DNA of 64,000 nucleotides from Paenarthrobacter aurescens. Lineage in GTDB: Bacteria; Actinomycetota; Actinomycetes; Actinomycetales; Micrococcaceae. The position numbers and the translations under genes were made by a program. Below the pieces are notes generated by a model. That model searched no databases, was not told the DNA's origin, and saw nothing but the letters and a program-made list of their open reading frames with translations. The stretch lies in assembly GCF_025421775.1 (NCBI RefSeq), contig NZ_JAOEFX010000002.1, positions 434,001-498,000 of the forward strand. Direction: 5' to 3'. Of the stretch, positions 44,718 through 53,601 are shown piece after piece; the first letter of the stretch is position 1; the number at the start of each line of letters is the position of its first letter.

Positions 44718-45149
44718 ATGAAGACTCTCTACACTGCCGAGGCATTGGCCTCCGGCGAAGGCCGCGACGGCAACGCCCGCACCAATGACGGCAAACTGGA
44801 TGTCGCACTCGCCAGCCCCGTGGAACTCGGTGGCAACGGTGAAGGCACCAACCCGGAGCAGCTTTTCGCCGCCGGCTACGCAGCTTGCTTCCACTCCGCG
44901 CTGCGCCTGGTGGGCCGCAAGGAACGTGTTGACCTCAGTGATTCCGCAGTTGCCGCCAAGATCCACTTCGGTGCACTGACTGACAGTGAAGGGTACGGCC
45001 TGGCTGCCGAGCTCGAGATCGCACTGCCTGCCCTGAACCGCACCACTGCTGAAGAGTTGATGGCCAAAGCGCACCAGATCTGCCCGTACTCCAACGCAAC
45101 CCGCGGCAACATGGCCGTAGACCTCAAGCTCGTGGAGTTCGCAGCATGA
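44718..45149 (+). CDS. ohr: Organic hydroperoxide resistance protein Ohr
   Basis: 143 aa OsmC/Ohr-fold thiol peroxidase. The two active-site cysteines are in AAGYAACFHSALRL (about residue 58) and HQICPYSNATRGN (about 122). It reduces organic hydroperoxides, using lipoyl groups in known members. Under OhrR control from the upstream promoter. The next gene, a dehydrogenase, overlaps it by 4 nt (ATGA) and so is probably part of the same peroxide-responsive unit. Confidence 0.95.
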   Translation: MKTLYTAEALASGEGRDGNARTNDGKLDVALASPVELGGNGEGTNPEQLFAAGYAACFHSALRLVGRKERVDLSDSAVAAKIHFGALTDSEGYGLAAELEIALPALNRTTAEELMAKAHQICPYSNATRGNMAVDLKLVEFAA

Positions 45150-46159
45150 GCGCCGTTGCAACCGAAACCCGCGAAATCCAGCTTGCTTCCCGCCCGGTGG
45201 GACGTCCGGCTCCGGAGAACTTCCGACTGGCAACAGCGCAGCTCCCCGAGCTCGCCGAAGGGCAGCTCCTGGTGAAGAACCAGTTCATGTCCGTGGACCC
45301 CTACATGCGCGGCCGCATGAACGACGTCAAGTCCTACTCGGCGCCGTTCCGCCTCGATGCAGCGCTCGACGGCGGTGCGGTAGGTGAGGTCATCGCGTCC
45401 CGTTCGGACGCGCACAAGGTGGGTGACGTCGTCGTGCATCAGCTCGGCTGGCGTGAGCACGCCGTAGTGGACGCAGCGGCAACCACTCCGGTTCCGTCGG
45501 GGCTGGCCCCCACCTCCGCGTTCCTCGGTGCGCTGGGCATGACCGGGCTGACTGCCTACGCCGGACTGCTCAAGGTCGCAGAGTTCAAAGAGGGCGATGT
45601 TGTCTTCGTGTCCGGCGCGGCAGGTGCCGTCGGTTCGATGGTGGGCCAGATCGCCAAGGCCATGGGCGCCTCCAAGGTCATCGGCAGTGCAGGATCGCCG
45701 GAGAAAGTGGCCCGCCTGCTGGAGCTCGGGTTTGATGCCGCCTTCAACTACAACGATGCTCCAGTGCTGGACCAACTGAAGGAAGCTGCGGGCGAGCGTG
45801 GCATCGATGTGTACTTCGACAACGTCGGCGGCGAACACCTGGAAGCTGCCTTGGCTACCCTTACCGTTGGTGGCCGGGTTGCCATGTGCGGAGCCATCGC
45901 ACAGTACAACTCCACCGAGCCCCCGGTGGCGCCAAGGAACCTGGCCGTGGCGATCGGCAAGCAGCTGACAATGCGCGGATTCCTGGTGGGCGGACAGCGG
46001 CAGCACGCCGCTGAATTCGCGCAGAAGATGGCCGGCTGGCTCGCCGACGGCAGCGCCAGCTATGACGAAACGATCGTCGATGGCTTGGAGAATGCACCGC
46101 AGGCCTTCATCGACCTGCTGGATGGCGCCAACACCGGAAAGATGCTGGTCCGCCTCTAA
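45146..46159 (+). CDS. NADP-dependent MDR-family oxidoreductase (CurA/YncB-like)
   Basis: 337 aa medium-chain reductase without zinc ligands. FLGALGMTGLTAYAGLLKVA precedes the NADP-binding FVSGAAGAVGSMVGQIAKAM (about residue 155), and IDVYFDNVGGEHLEAAL is characteristic of the prostaglandin/leukotriene reductase group. Members reduce alpha,beta-unsaturated aldehydes or ketones. Coupled with ohr (4-nt overlap), it may detoxify products of lipid peroxidation. Confidence 0.9.
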   Translation: MSAVATETREIQLASRPVGRPAPENFRLATAQLPELAEGQLLVKNQFMSVDPYMRGRMNDVKSYSAPFRLDAALDGGAVGEVIASRSDAHKVGDVVVHQLGWREHAVVDAAATTPVPSGLAPTSAFLGALGMTGLTAYAGLLKVAEFKEGDVVFVSGAAGAVGSMVGQIAKAMGASKVIGSAGSPEKVARLLELGFDAAFNYNDAPVLDQLKEAAGERGIDVYFDNVGGEHLEAALATLTVGGRVAMCGAIAQYNSTEPPVAPRNLAVAIGKQLTMRGFLVGGQRQHAAEFAQKMAGWLADGSASYDETIVDGLENAPQAFIDLLDGANTGKMLVRL

Positions 46160-46213
46160 ACCCAGAGGTGAATCGCGTGTGACTTGCGCACCCGGCTACT
46201 GCTTGGTAACAAA

Positions 46214-46231
46214 AGGTCAACAATCTGACCT
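46214..46231. promoter_or_regulatory. Palindrome upstream of nucleoside importer
   Basis: AGGTCA-ACAATC-TGACCT is a perfect 18-nt inverted repeat about 175 nt upstream of the lipoprotein start. It is the only clear dyad in the 245-nt region 46160-46405. A repressor or activator site is likely; its regulator is not in the window. Confidence 0.5.
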
Positions 46232-46405
46232 GGAGTGATCAATTGTGGTAGCTGGGTGTGTTCCAGGCCACTAGTGTGGGTTTCATCAATGCGCTTCGGC
46301 GCAGCTGCGAGCATCAGTGAAAACAGAATTTCTGCCTCAGGTATAGGAAACGGACACTCATTGACCATCCGTCGTAGCGCCAATCACTTTCTTCCTGGAG
46401 GAAAA

Positions 46406-47512
46406 TTGAAGAAACCACTGCGTGCCACCCTGAAGCGCGGTTCAATGGCCGGTGTTGCCACTGTCGGCGCAGCAGCGCTCCTGCTGACCGGCTGCGGACA
46501 GGCCCCCGACGCCGGATCCGGCGCCGCTACCAAGAGCGACTTTGTTGGATGCATCGTGTCCGACTCCGGCGGATTCGATGACCAGTCCTTCAACCAGTCC
46601 TCATTCGAAGGCCTCAAGAAGGCCGAGACTGATCTGGGCATCACGGTGAAGTCGGCCGAATCGAAGGCCAACAGCGACTTCGAAACCAACCTCAACGGCA
46701 TGATTTCCGCCGGCTGCAACCTTACGGTTACCGTCGGCTTCCTCCTGGGCGATGCCACCAAGGCCGCCGCCGAGAAGAACACGGACAAGCACTTCGCGAT
46801 CGTCGACTACACGTATGAGACTCCGATCGCCAACGTCAAGCCGATCGTGTATGACACGGCACAGGCGGCTTACCTGGCCGGCTATGCGGCTGCGGCCACC
46901 ACCAAGACCGGCAAGGTGGGCACCTTCGGCGGCATCAAGATCCCCACGGTCACCATCTTCATGGATGGCTTCTACGACGGCGTCCAGGCCTACAACAAGG
47001 CCAAGAACAAGACCGTCCAGGTTGTTGGCTGGGACAAGACCACCCAGGACGGTTCGTTTACGGGTGACTTCGAGAAGCAGGACACGGGCAAGCAGGTCAC
47101 CATCAACCTGCTGGACCAGGGCGCGGACATCATCATGCCTGTCGCAGGACCTGTTGGTAAGGGTGCAGGCGCAGCGCTGAAGGAAGCCAAGGCAGCCGGC
47201 AAGGACGTCAAGCTCATCTGGGTTGACTCCGATGGCTACCTCACCGCTCCTGAGTACAAGGACCTCATGCTGACCTCCGTGGTCAAGCAGATGGGCGAAG
47301 CTGTTGAAGCCGTGGTGAAGGATGACACGGAAGGCAAGTTCAACAACGCAGCCTACGTTGGCACCTTGGAGAACGATGGCGTTGCCATCGCTCCGTTCCA
47401 CGATCTTGACTCGGCTGTCACCGCTGAAACCAAGTCCGAGCTCGATGCCCTGAAGGCTGACATCGTCTCCGGCAAGCTGGTTGTCGAATCGGCAGCGAGC
47501 CCCAAGAAGTAA
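46406..47512 (+). CDS. BMP-family nucleoside-binding lipoprotein
   Basis: 368 aa. A lipobox (ALLLTGCG, Cys near residue 32) follows the signal sequence. The mature protein is a Bmp/TmpC-type receptor: VGCIVSDSGGFDDQSFNQSS, FETNLNGMISAGCNLTVTVG, and KVGTFGGIKIPTVTIFMDGF are diagnostic. Such receptors bind purine and pyrimidine nucleosides. Start is TTG 46406 with GGAGG 4 nt upstream; an ATT- or GTG-based longer frame would place untypical residues ahead of the signal peptide. A perfect intrinsic terminator follows (47526-47567), then the ATPase gene. Confidence 0.92.
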   Translation: MKKPLRATLKRGSMAGVATVGAAALLLTGCGQAPDAGSGAATKSDFVGCIVSDSGGFDDQSFNQSSFEGLKKAETDLGITVKSAESKANSDFETNLNGMISAGCNLTVTVGFLLGDATKAAAEKNTDKHFAIVDYTYETPIANVKPIVYDTAQAAYLAGYAAAATTKTGKVGTFGGIKIPTVTIFMDGFYDGVQAYNKAKNKTVQVVGWDKTTQDGSFTGDFEKQDTGKQVTINLLDQGADIIMPVAGPVGKGAGAALKEAKAAGKDVKLIWVDSDGYLTAPEYKDLMLTSVVKQMGEAVEAVVKDDTEGKFNNAAYVGTLENDGVAIAPFHDLDSAVTAETKSELDALKADIVSGKLVVESAASPKK

Positions 47513-47525
47513 ATCAATTCCTGGA

Positions 47526-47567
47526 CGCGCCGCCAGTACCGAGCCCCGGTACTGGCGGCGCGTTTTT
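47526..47567 (+). terminator. Intrinsic terminator between receptor and ATPase of nucleoside importer
   Basis: CGCGCCGCCAGTACC (47526-47540) and GGTACTGGCGGCGCG (47548-47562) form a perfect 15-bp stem with a 7-nt loop and TTTTT after it. Partial readthrough would give more receptor than the transporter core. Confidence 0.9.
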
Positions 47568-47647
47568 GCCCTGACTACGCTGGGCCTCAAAGCCAGTGGC
47601 TTTGGAGCAGTACAGCCGTCCCTCGGACTCACAGAACGGTGGGAGTT

Positions 47648-49165
47648 GTGAAACTCGAATTGAAGGGGATCTCGAAAGCCTTCGGGACCTTCTACGCCAA
47701 CCAAGACATCGACCTCGTGGTCGAATCCGGCCAAATCCATTGCCTTCTCGGCGAAAACGGTGCCGGAAAATCAACCCTTATGAACGTGCTGTACGGGCTG
47801 TACGAGCCCACAGCCGGCCAGATCCTGGTCAACGACCAGCCGGTCAACTTCCGCGGCCCGGGTGATGCCATGGCGGCCGGCATCGGCATGGTGCACCAGC
47901 ACTTCATGCTGGTCCCCGTCTTCACGGTGGCGGAAAACGTGGCCCTCGGTGCGGAGCCGACCTCGTTCGGCGGTGTGCTCAGCATGGACGAAACCCGGAA
48001 GAAGATCCGGGAAATCTCCGACAAATACGGCTTCGATGTGGATCCCGACGCCTTGGTGGAGGACCTCCCCGTGGGCGTCCAGCAACGTGTAGAGATCATC
48101 AAGGCACTGGTCCGCGAAGCCAAGGTCCTCATCCTGGACGAGCCCACCGCAGTGCTGACGCCCCAGGAAACCGATGAACTTCTGGACATCATGCGGCAGC
48201 TCAAAGCCGGCGGTACGTCCATCGTCTTCATCTCGCACAAGCTGCGTGAAGTGAAGGCTGTCTCCGACGTCATCACCGTCATTCGCCGCGGCAAAGTAGT
48301 GGGGGATGCGCCTCCCACGGCATCCGCCACCGAACTGGCCTCCATGATGGTGGGCCGCCCCGTCAGCCTGAGCCTGAACAAAGCACCCGCGCAGCCGAAG
48401 GAAACCACGTTCGTGGTGGAAAACCTGACGGTCCGCGCTGCCAACGGCACCAACGTGGTGGACGGGATCAGCTTCGACATCGCCCAAGGCGAGATCCTCG
48501 CCGTCGCGGGTGTCCAAGGCAATGGCCAAACGGAACTCACCGAAGCCATCCTGGGCGTGCAGGAGCACGTCACAGGTTCCGTGACCCTGGACGGCAAGCA
48601 ACTGCTGGGCCTTCCGGTCAAGGAGGTGCTGCGCTCGGGTGTCGGCTTTGTTCCGGAGGACCGCACTGTGGATGGACTGGTTGGTCCCTTCTCGGTCGCC
48701 GAAAACCTGGTGCTTGACCTGTATGACCAAGCGCCGTTTGCCAGCGGCATCAGCATGAAGCCGGCCAAGGTTGCCGAGCATGCCAAGGCCAAGATCGAAG
48801 AATTCGATATCCGGACTCCTTCTGCGGGGTCGGCCGCCGGAACCCTCTCCGGCGGCAACCAGCAGAAAGTGGTCATGGCCAGGGAGTTGTCCAGGCCTCT
48901 GCGGTTGTTCATCGCGAGCCAGCCGACCCGTGGCGTGGATGTCGGCTCCATCGAGTTCCTGCACAAGCGCATCGTTGCCGAACGTGACGTCGGAACGCCG
49001 GTCATGATCGTTTCCACTGAACTTGACGAGGTCATCGAACTCGCCGATCGGATTGCCGTGCTCTACAAGGGCAAGCTCGTGGGCATCGTCCCCGCCGGAA
49101 CGCCCCGCGACACCCTCGGTTTGATGATGGCCGGCGTCGGCCCGGAAGGAGGCTCCGATGACTGA
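47648..49165 (+). CDS. Nucleoside ABC importer, ATP-binding protein
   Basis: 505 aa with two ATPase domains. Domain 1: [35 protein letters not shown]. Domain 2: degenerate Walker A (GVQGNGQTEL), [15 protein letters not shown] and FIASQPTRGVDVG. YupO/NupA-type proteins of this arrangement serve BMP receptors. Start taken as GTG 47648 just after GGGAG; GTG 47639 is in frame. It overlaps the first permease by 8 nt. Confidence 0.92.
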   Translation: MKLELKGISKAFGTFYANQDIDLVVESGQIHCLLGENGAGKSTLMNVLYGLYEPTAGQILVNDQPVNFRGPGDAMAAGIGMVHQHFMLVPVFTVAENVALGAEPTSFGGVLSMDETRKKIREISDKYGFDVDPDALVEDLPVGVQQRVEIIKALVREAKVLILDEPTAVLTPQETDELLDIMRQLKAGGTSIVFISHKLREVKAVSDVITVIRRGKVVGDAPPTASATELASMMVGRPVSLSLNKAPAQPKETTFVVENLTVRAANGTNVVDGISFDIAQGEILAVAGVQGNGQTELTEAILGVQEHVTGSVTLDGKQLLGLPVKEVLRSGVGFVPEDRTVDGLVGPFSVAENLVLDLYDQAPFASGISMKPAKVAEHAKAKIEEFDIRTPSAGSAAGTLSGGNQQKVVMARELSRPLRLFIASQPTRGVDVGSIEFLHKRIVAERDVGTPVMIVSTELDEVIELADRIAVLYKGKLVGIVPAGTPRDTLGLMMAGVGPEGGSDD

Positions 49166-50513
49166 GAACGATCAGTCCAAGAGCGAACCAACACCCGCCC
49201 TGCCCGCTGAGGACCAGTCCACAGCGGACCTCCGTGCGGCAGATGTCTCACTCGATACCGCGGGAGGCATGCTGGAACCGTCCATCGTTCCGGTGTCTTC
49301 CCAAAGCGGCGATTCAGGAGCGCAGCACGGCAGCCTCCTGCGCCGCATCGTGATGGGCAACGGCTTCGTTTCCGTCCTGGCCGTCATCGTGGCGCTGTTC
49401 CTGGGTGGCCTGCTGATTGCCAGCACGGACGCCCAGGTAGCCAAAACCGCAGGCTACCTGTTTGCACGGCCCGCGGATTTCCTGAGCGCGTTGTGGTCTG
49501 CCATGACCGAGAGCTACGTTGCCCTTTTCCAAGGGTCGGTCTTCAACCCCCGGCAGGGACTGCAGCCGCTGCTGGAAACCATGACCGTGGCAACCCCGCT
49601 GATCTGTGCCGGCCTTGGCGTTGCCCTGGCCTTCCGTGCAGGACTGTTCAACATCGGTGCCCAAGGCCAGATCATCATCAGTGCCACGCTCGCCGCCTAC
49701 GTAGGTTTCGCCTGGCACCTGCCGTTCGGCCTGCACCTGCTGGTGGTCATCATCATGGGGGTCCTGGGTGGTGCACTTTGGGGTGCCATCGTTGGCATCC
49801 TCAAAGCACGGACCGGCGCGCACGAGGTGATCGTCACCATCATGCTGAACTACGTGGCCTTGTTCCTGCTGGACTTCCTGCTGAACACTGCTGCGTTCCG
49901 GCGTCCGGGGGACAACAGCCCCATTTCGCCACGCCTGGACGAGTCGGCAACGTATCCCGTCCTCATCCCCGGCTCCCGTCTCCACCTGGGATTCCTGGTG
50001 GCCATAGCGCTGACCTACGGCGTGTGGTGGCTGCTGAACCGGTCCACCATCGGCTTCGAGTTCCGTGCTGTTGGCGCCAACCCCGTCGCTGCACGGACCG
50101 CCGGCGTCAAGGTGTCCCGCGCCACCATCCTGGTGATGGCGATGGCAGGTGCCCTCGCCGCCTTTGGCGGTATTGCCCAGGTGGCCGGTACCGAAAAGGT
50201 GCTGACCGGCGGTGTCGCTGCCCAGATCGGCTTTGACGCCATCACGGTTGCCCTGCTGGGACGCAGCACGCCGTGGGGGACGTTCTTCGCCGGCCTGCTG
50301 TTCGGAGCTTTCCGTGCAGGGGCAGTGCAGATGCAGATCCAGACGGGAACGCCCATCGATATCGTGCTGGTGGTGCAGTCCTTGATCGTGCTCTTCATCG
50401 CAGCCCCTCCGCTCATCCGGTCGATTTTCCGGCTTGAGCCCAAGAAGAAGAACAAGACACCCAAAGCGGCTCCCAAGGCTGCCCTCGTCAACGCCTCCGG
50501 AGGTGCCAAGTGA
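49158..50513 (+). CDS. Nucleoside ABC importer, permease 1
   Basis: 451 aa. An unusual acidic, disordered N-terminus (about 55 residues rich in Ser, Asp, Pro) precedes about nine to ten transmembrane segments. FRAGLFNIGAQGQIIISATL and GANPVAARTAGVKVSRATIL identify the BPD_transp_2 family, and the C-terminal FRAGAVQMQIQTGTPIDIVL fits NupB-type nucleoside permeases. It overlaps the ATPase (8 nt) and permease 2 (4 nt, GTGA). Confidence 0.92.
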   Translation: MTENDQSKSEPTPALPAEDQSTADLRAADVSLDTAGGMLEPSIVPVSSQSGDSGAQHGSLLRRIVMGNGFVSVLAVIVALFLGGLLIASTDAQVAKTAGYLFARPADFLSALWSAMTESYVALFQGSVFNPRQGLQPLLETMTVATPLICAGLGVALAFRAGLFNIGAQGQIIISATLAAYVGFAWHLPFGLHLLVVIIMGVLGGALWGAIVGILKARTGAHEVIVTIMLNYVALFLLDFLLNTAAFRRPGDNSPISPRLDESATYPVLIPGSRLHLGFLVAIALTYGVWWLLNRSTIGFEFRAVGANPVAARTAGVKVSRATILVMAMAGALAAFGGIAQVAGTEKVLTGGVAAQIGFDAITVALLGRSTPWGTFFAGLLFGAFRAGAVQMQIQTGTPIDIVLVVQSLIVLFIAAPPLIRSIFRLEPKKKNKTPKAAPKAALVNASGGAK

Positions 50514-51799
50514 GCGCGACAACCACCGCTCCGAAGTCGGGTTCAACGGCCCTGCCGGCATTCCGGCCTTCCATGAAAGTCCCGCTCTCGCTCGGCATCC
50601 TTGCCCTCATAGCCCTGGTTTTCTTCGGCTTCCTGGGCCCGGACCAGACAGCCGAGATGAAGATCAGCGACGCCGGTGACGCCGTTGCCGTCCCGGCGCT
50701 CATGATTCCGGGGCAGGTGGGCGGGGTGGTCTTCGGCATTCTGCTCCTGGCCATGGCCGCGTATTCCATCTACCTCTGGACGCAGGGAGAACGCTCGCCC
50801 AAGTGGCTGCCCATCGCGTTTGCCGTGGTGTTCGTGTTTGCGTTGCTCGTCTGGATTGTGGCAGGCGCACGGCAGCCGTCCATTTCGCTGGCTGGCCTTG
50901 TAGCGGGGTCGGTAACGCTGGCCGTGCCATTGGTCTTCGGCTCTCTCTCCGGCGTGCTCTGTGAGCGCGTGGGCGTGGTCAACATTGCCATTGAAGGCCA
51001 GTTGCTGGGCGGTGCCTTCACCGCTGCGCTGGTGGCTACCATGACGGGCAGCCCCTACATTGGCCTGATCGCGGCGGCTGCAGCCGGTGCCGCGGTCTCC
51101 ATGGTCCTCGCCGTGTTCAGCATCAAGTACTTGGTCAACCAGATCATTGTGGGCGTTGTCCTGAACGTGCTGGTCTCGGGCCTCACCGGCTTCCTGTACG
51201 GCACCCTCATGGTTCCCAACAAGGAGCAGTTCAATACCCCGGGGCGCCTGGACATCCTGCCGATCCCGCTGCTGTCGGACATCCCCATCATCGGACCCAT
51301 CCTGTTTGAGCAGTCCATCGCCGGTTACCTCATGTACATCGCAGTGGCCGTGGTGTGGTTCGGCCTGTTCAAGACCCGCTGGGGCCTGCGTGTCCGCGCC
51401 GTCGGTGAGCACCCGCAGGCTGCTGACACCCTCGGTATCAACGTCAACGCCACCCGCTTCTGGAACGTCACCCTGGGTGGCGCCATCGCGGGCATCGGTG
51501 GAGCCGTGTTCACACTGGTGACCATCGACTCCTTCACGAAGGACATCTCCGGTGGCCGCGGCTTCATCGCACTGGCTGCCCTGATCTTCGGACGATGGAA
51601 CCCGATAGGTGCCTTCCTGGCCTCGCTGCTGTTCGGCTTCGCCTACAACCTGCAGTCGATCCTGGGCATCATCGGTACCCCGGTGCCCAGCCAGTTCATG
51701 GCCATGCTGCCGTACCTGGTGACCATCTTCGCCGTCGCCGGTTTGGTGGGTAAGTCGCGGCCACCGGCCGCAAGCGGCATACCGTACGTGAAGGGTTGA
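50510..51799 (+). CDS. Nucleoside ABC importer, permease 2
   Basis: 429 aa, about ten hydrophobic segments. SLSGVLCERVGVVNIAIEGQ and VGEHPQAADTLGINVNATRF mark the NupC/YufQ half of the channel, which partners with permease 1. GGRGFIALAALIFGRWNPIG is the family's C-terminal signature. It is longer than usual at the N-terminus. The cytidine deaminase gene begins 2 nt after its stop. Confidence 0.92.
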   Translation: MSATTTAPKSGSTALPAFRPSMKVPLSLGILALIALVFFGFLGPDQTAEMKISDAGDAVAVPALMIPGQVGGVVFGILLLAMAAYSIYLWTQGERSPKWLPIAFAVVFVFALLVWIVAGARQPSISLAGLVAGSVTLAVPLVFGSLSGVLCERVGVVNIAIEGQLLGGAFTAALVATMTGSPYIGLIAAAAAGAAVSMVLAVFSIKYLVNQIIVGVVLNVLVSGLTGFLYGTLMVPNKEQFNTPGRLDILPIPLLSDIPIIGPILFEQSIAGYLMYIAVAVVWFGLFKTRWGLRVRAVGEHPQAADTLGINVNATRFWNVTLGGAIAGIGGAVFTLVTIDSFTKDISGGRGFIALAALIFGRWNPIGAFLASLLFGFAYNLQSILGIIGTPVPSQFMAMLPYLVTIFAVAGLVGKSRPPAASGIPYVKG

Positions 51800-51801
51800 C
51801 G

Positions 51802-52206
51802 ATGCCTGCGAATGACATCGACTGGCCCGCTCTGGAAGATGCGGCAAAGCAAGCCATGGCGCGTGCCTATGCGCCGTACTCCAAGTTCCCGGTGGGGGCC
51901 GCGGCCCTCACCGAGGACGGCCGGATTATCAGTGGCTGCAACGTGGAGAATGCCAGCTACGGTCTGACGCTTTGCGCCGAATGTGCCTTGGTGGGGGAAC
52001 TCCACATGACCGGCGGTGGCAGGCTGGCCGCTTTCTATTGCGTGGACGGCCAAGGCAACATCCTTATGCCGTGCGGACGTTGCCGCCAGTTGCTCTACGA
52101 GTTCCGGGCTCCAGGCATGCAGCTCATGACCACGCAGGGAATCAAAACCATGGACGATGTGCTCCCTGATGCCTTCGGTCCCGAAAACCTGGAGGAAACC
52201 ACGTGA
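51802..52206 (+). CDS. cdd: Cytidine deaminase
   Basis: 134 aa homotetrameric type. Substrate motif SGCNVENASYGLTLCAE contains the catalytic Glu and first zinc Cys; PCGRCRQ gives the other two zinc cysteines. It converts cytidine and deoxycytidine to uridine and deoxyuridine. AAGGG lies 7 nt before ATG 51802; TTG 51796 is an alternative. It lies between the importer and deoA, which fits pyrimidine salvage. Confidence 0.96.
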   Translation: MPANDIDWPALEDAAKQAMARAYAPYSKFPVGAAALTEDGRIISGCNVENASYGLTLCAECALVGELHMTGGGRLAAFYCVDGQGNILMPCGRCRQLLYEFRAPGMQLMTTQGIKTMDDVLPDAFGPENLEETT

Positions 52207-53513
52207 CCAAAACTGAAGCGTTCGATGCCGTCCAGATCATCTCCATCAAGCGTGACAAGGGCACCCTCACTCCCGAGCAGATTGACTGGACGATCGATGC
52301 CTACACCCGTGGTGTCATTGCCGAGGAGCAGATGGCCGCACTGAACATGGCCATCCTGCTTAACGGCATGGATCGCGCCGAGATTTCGCGTTGGACTTCC
52401 GCCATGATCGCCTCGGGGGAGCGGATGGACTTTTCGTCCTTGAGAAGGCCCGACGGCGGCATGAAGGCTACCAGCGACAAGCACTCCACCGGTGGGGTAG
52501 GGGATAAGATCACGCTGCCGCTGGCACCGCTGGTGGCCGTCTTCGGCGTCGCGGTTCCACAGCTATCGGGCCGGGGGCTCGGCCACACGGGTGGAACATT
52601 GGACAAGCTCGAAGCCATCCCCGGATGGCGCGCCAACTTGAGCAACGACGAGATCATGGCCCAGCTCCAGGACGTGGGTGCAGTCATCTGCGCGGCAGGT
52701 TCCGGGCTGGCTCCTGCCGACAAGAAGCTCTACGCACTGCGCGATGTGACGGGCACGGTGGAAGCCATCCCGCTGATTGCCTCTTCGATCATGAGCAAGA
52801 AGATTGCGGAAGGCACGGGTTCATTGGTGCTGGACGTGAAGGTTGGCTCGGGTGCCTTCATGAAGGACGAGGCTCGTGCCCGCGAGCTTGCCGAGACCAT
52901 GGTGGCCTTGGGCAAGGACGCCGGCGTGCACACGGTGGCGCTGATCACGGACATGTCCACGCCTCTCGGTTTGACGGCCGGAAACGCGATCGAAGTTGAG
53001 GAATCGGTGGAGGTCCTTTCCGGCGGCGGTCCGGAAGACGTCGTCGAACTGACCGTCCGCTTGGCCGAGGAAATGCTGGCGGGTGCCGGCATCCACGACG
53101 CCGATCCGGCAGCGGCACTCAAGGACGGCCGTGCCATGGACGTGTGGAACCGGATGATCGAAGCCCAGGGCGGAGATCCCCGGGCCACCCTGCCCGTAGC
53201 CAAGGAATCCGAGGTCGTCTACGCACCGGCGGACGGCGTCCTTGTGGGGTTGGACGCGTTGTCCGTGGGTGTTGCGGCGTGGCGGCTGGGCGCGGGGCGG
53301 GCACGCAAGGAGGACCAGGTCCAAGCTGGAGCCGGTGTGCGGCTGCACGCCAAGCCCGGTGCACTGGTACGCGCCGGCGAGCCCTTGATGACTCTCCTGA
53401 CGGATACTCCCGGGAAGTTCGAACGGGCCAAGGAAGCGCTCCAGGATGCCGTGGTGATCGCGCCCGAGGGTTCACGCCCGGCGCATCAGCTCATCATCGA
53501 CCGAATCGCCTAG
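52203..53513 (+). CDS. deoA: Thymidine phosphorylase / pyrimidine-nucleoside phosphorylase
   Basis: 436 aa. The signature SGRGLGHTGGTLDKLEAIPG (about residue 120) and the phosphate-binding KHSTGGVGDK are unmistakable. It cleaves thymidine, deoxyuridine or uridine with phosphate, releasing base and (deoxy)ribose-1-phosphate. GTG 52203 overlaps cdd by 4 nt, completing an importer-cdd-deoA operon. The 53520-53556 hairpin ends the unit. Confidence 0.95.
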   Translation: MTKTEAFDAVQIISIKRDKGTLTPEQIDWTIDAYTRGVIAEEQMAALNMAILLNGMDRAEISRWTSAMIASGERMDFSSLRRPDGGMKATSDKHSTGGVGDKITLPLAPLVAVFGVAVPQLSGRGLGHTGGTLDKLEAIPGWRANLSNDEIMAQLQDVGAVICAAGSGLAPADKKLYALRDVTGTVEAIPLIASSIMSKKIAEGTGSLVLDVKVGSGAFMKDEARARELAETMVALGKDAGVHTVALITDMSTPLGLTAGNAIEVEESVEVLSGGGPEDVVELTVRLAEEMLAGAGIHDADPAAALKDGRAMDVWNRMIEAQGGDPRATLPVAKESEVVYAPADGVLVGLDALSVGVAAWRLGAGRARKEDQVQAGAGVRLHAKPGALVRAGEPLMTLLTDTPGKFERAKEALQDAVVIAPEGSRPAHQLIIDRIA

Positions 53514-53519
53514 GCTTAA

Positions 53520-53556
53520 GTGTTCCGGGCCGTTCGCCAAGGACGGCCCGGAACAC
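53520..53556 (+). terminator. Hairpin after deoA
   Basis: GTGTTCCGGGCCGT (53520-53533) pairs perfectly with ACGGCCCGGAACAC (53543-53556), 9-nt loop. There is no T-tract. Confidence 0.7.
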
Positions 53557-53601
53557 CAGTCATCCGGCGCCTGTGGGGGAGCCGGCTACCGTAAGGAAAC
53601 C

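Noticed and set aside
46232..46405. Purine-type riboswitch before the nucleoside receptor gene
   Set aside because: The conserved purine riboswitch junction and loop sequences are not present.
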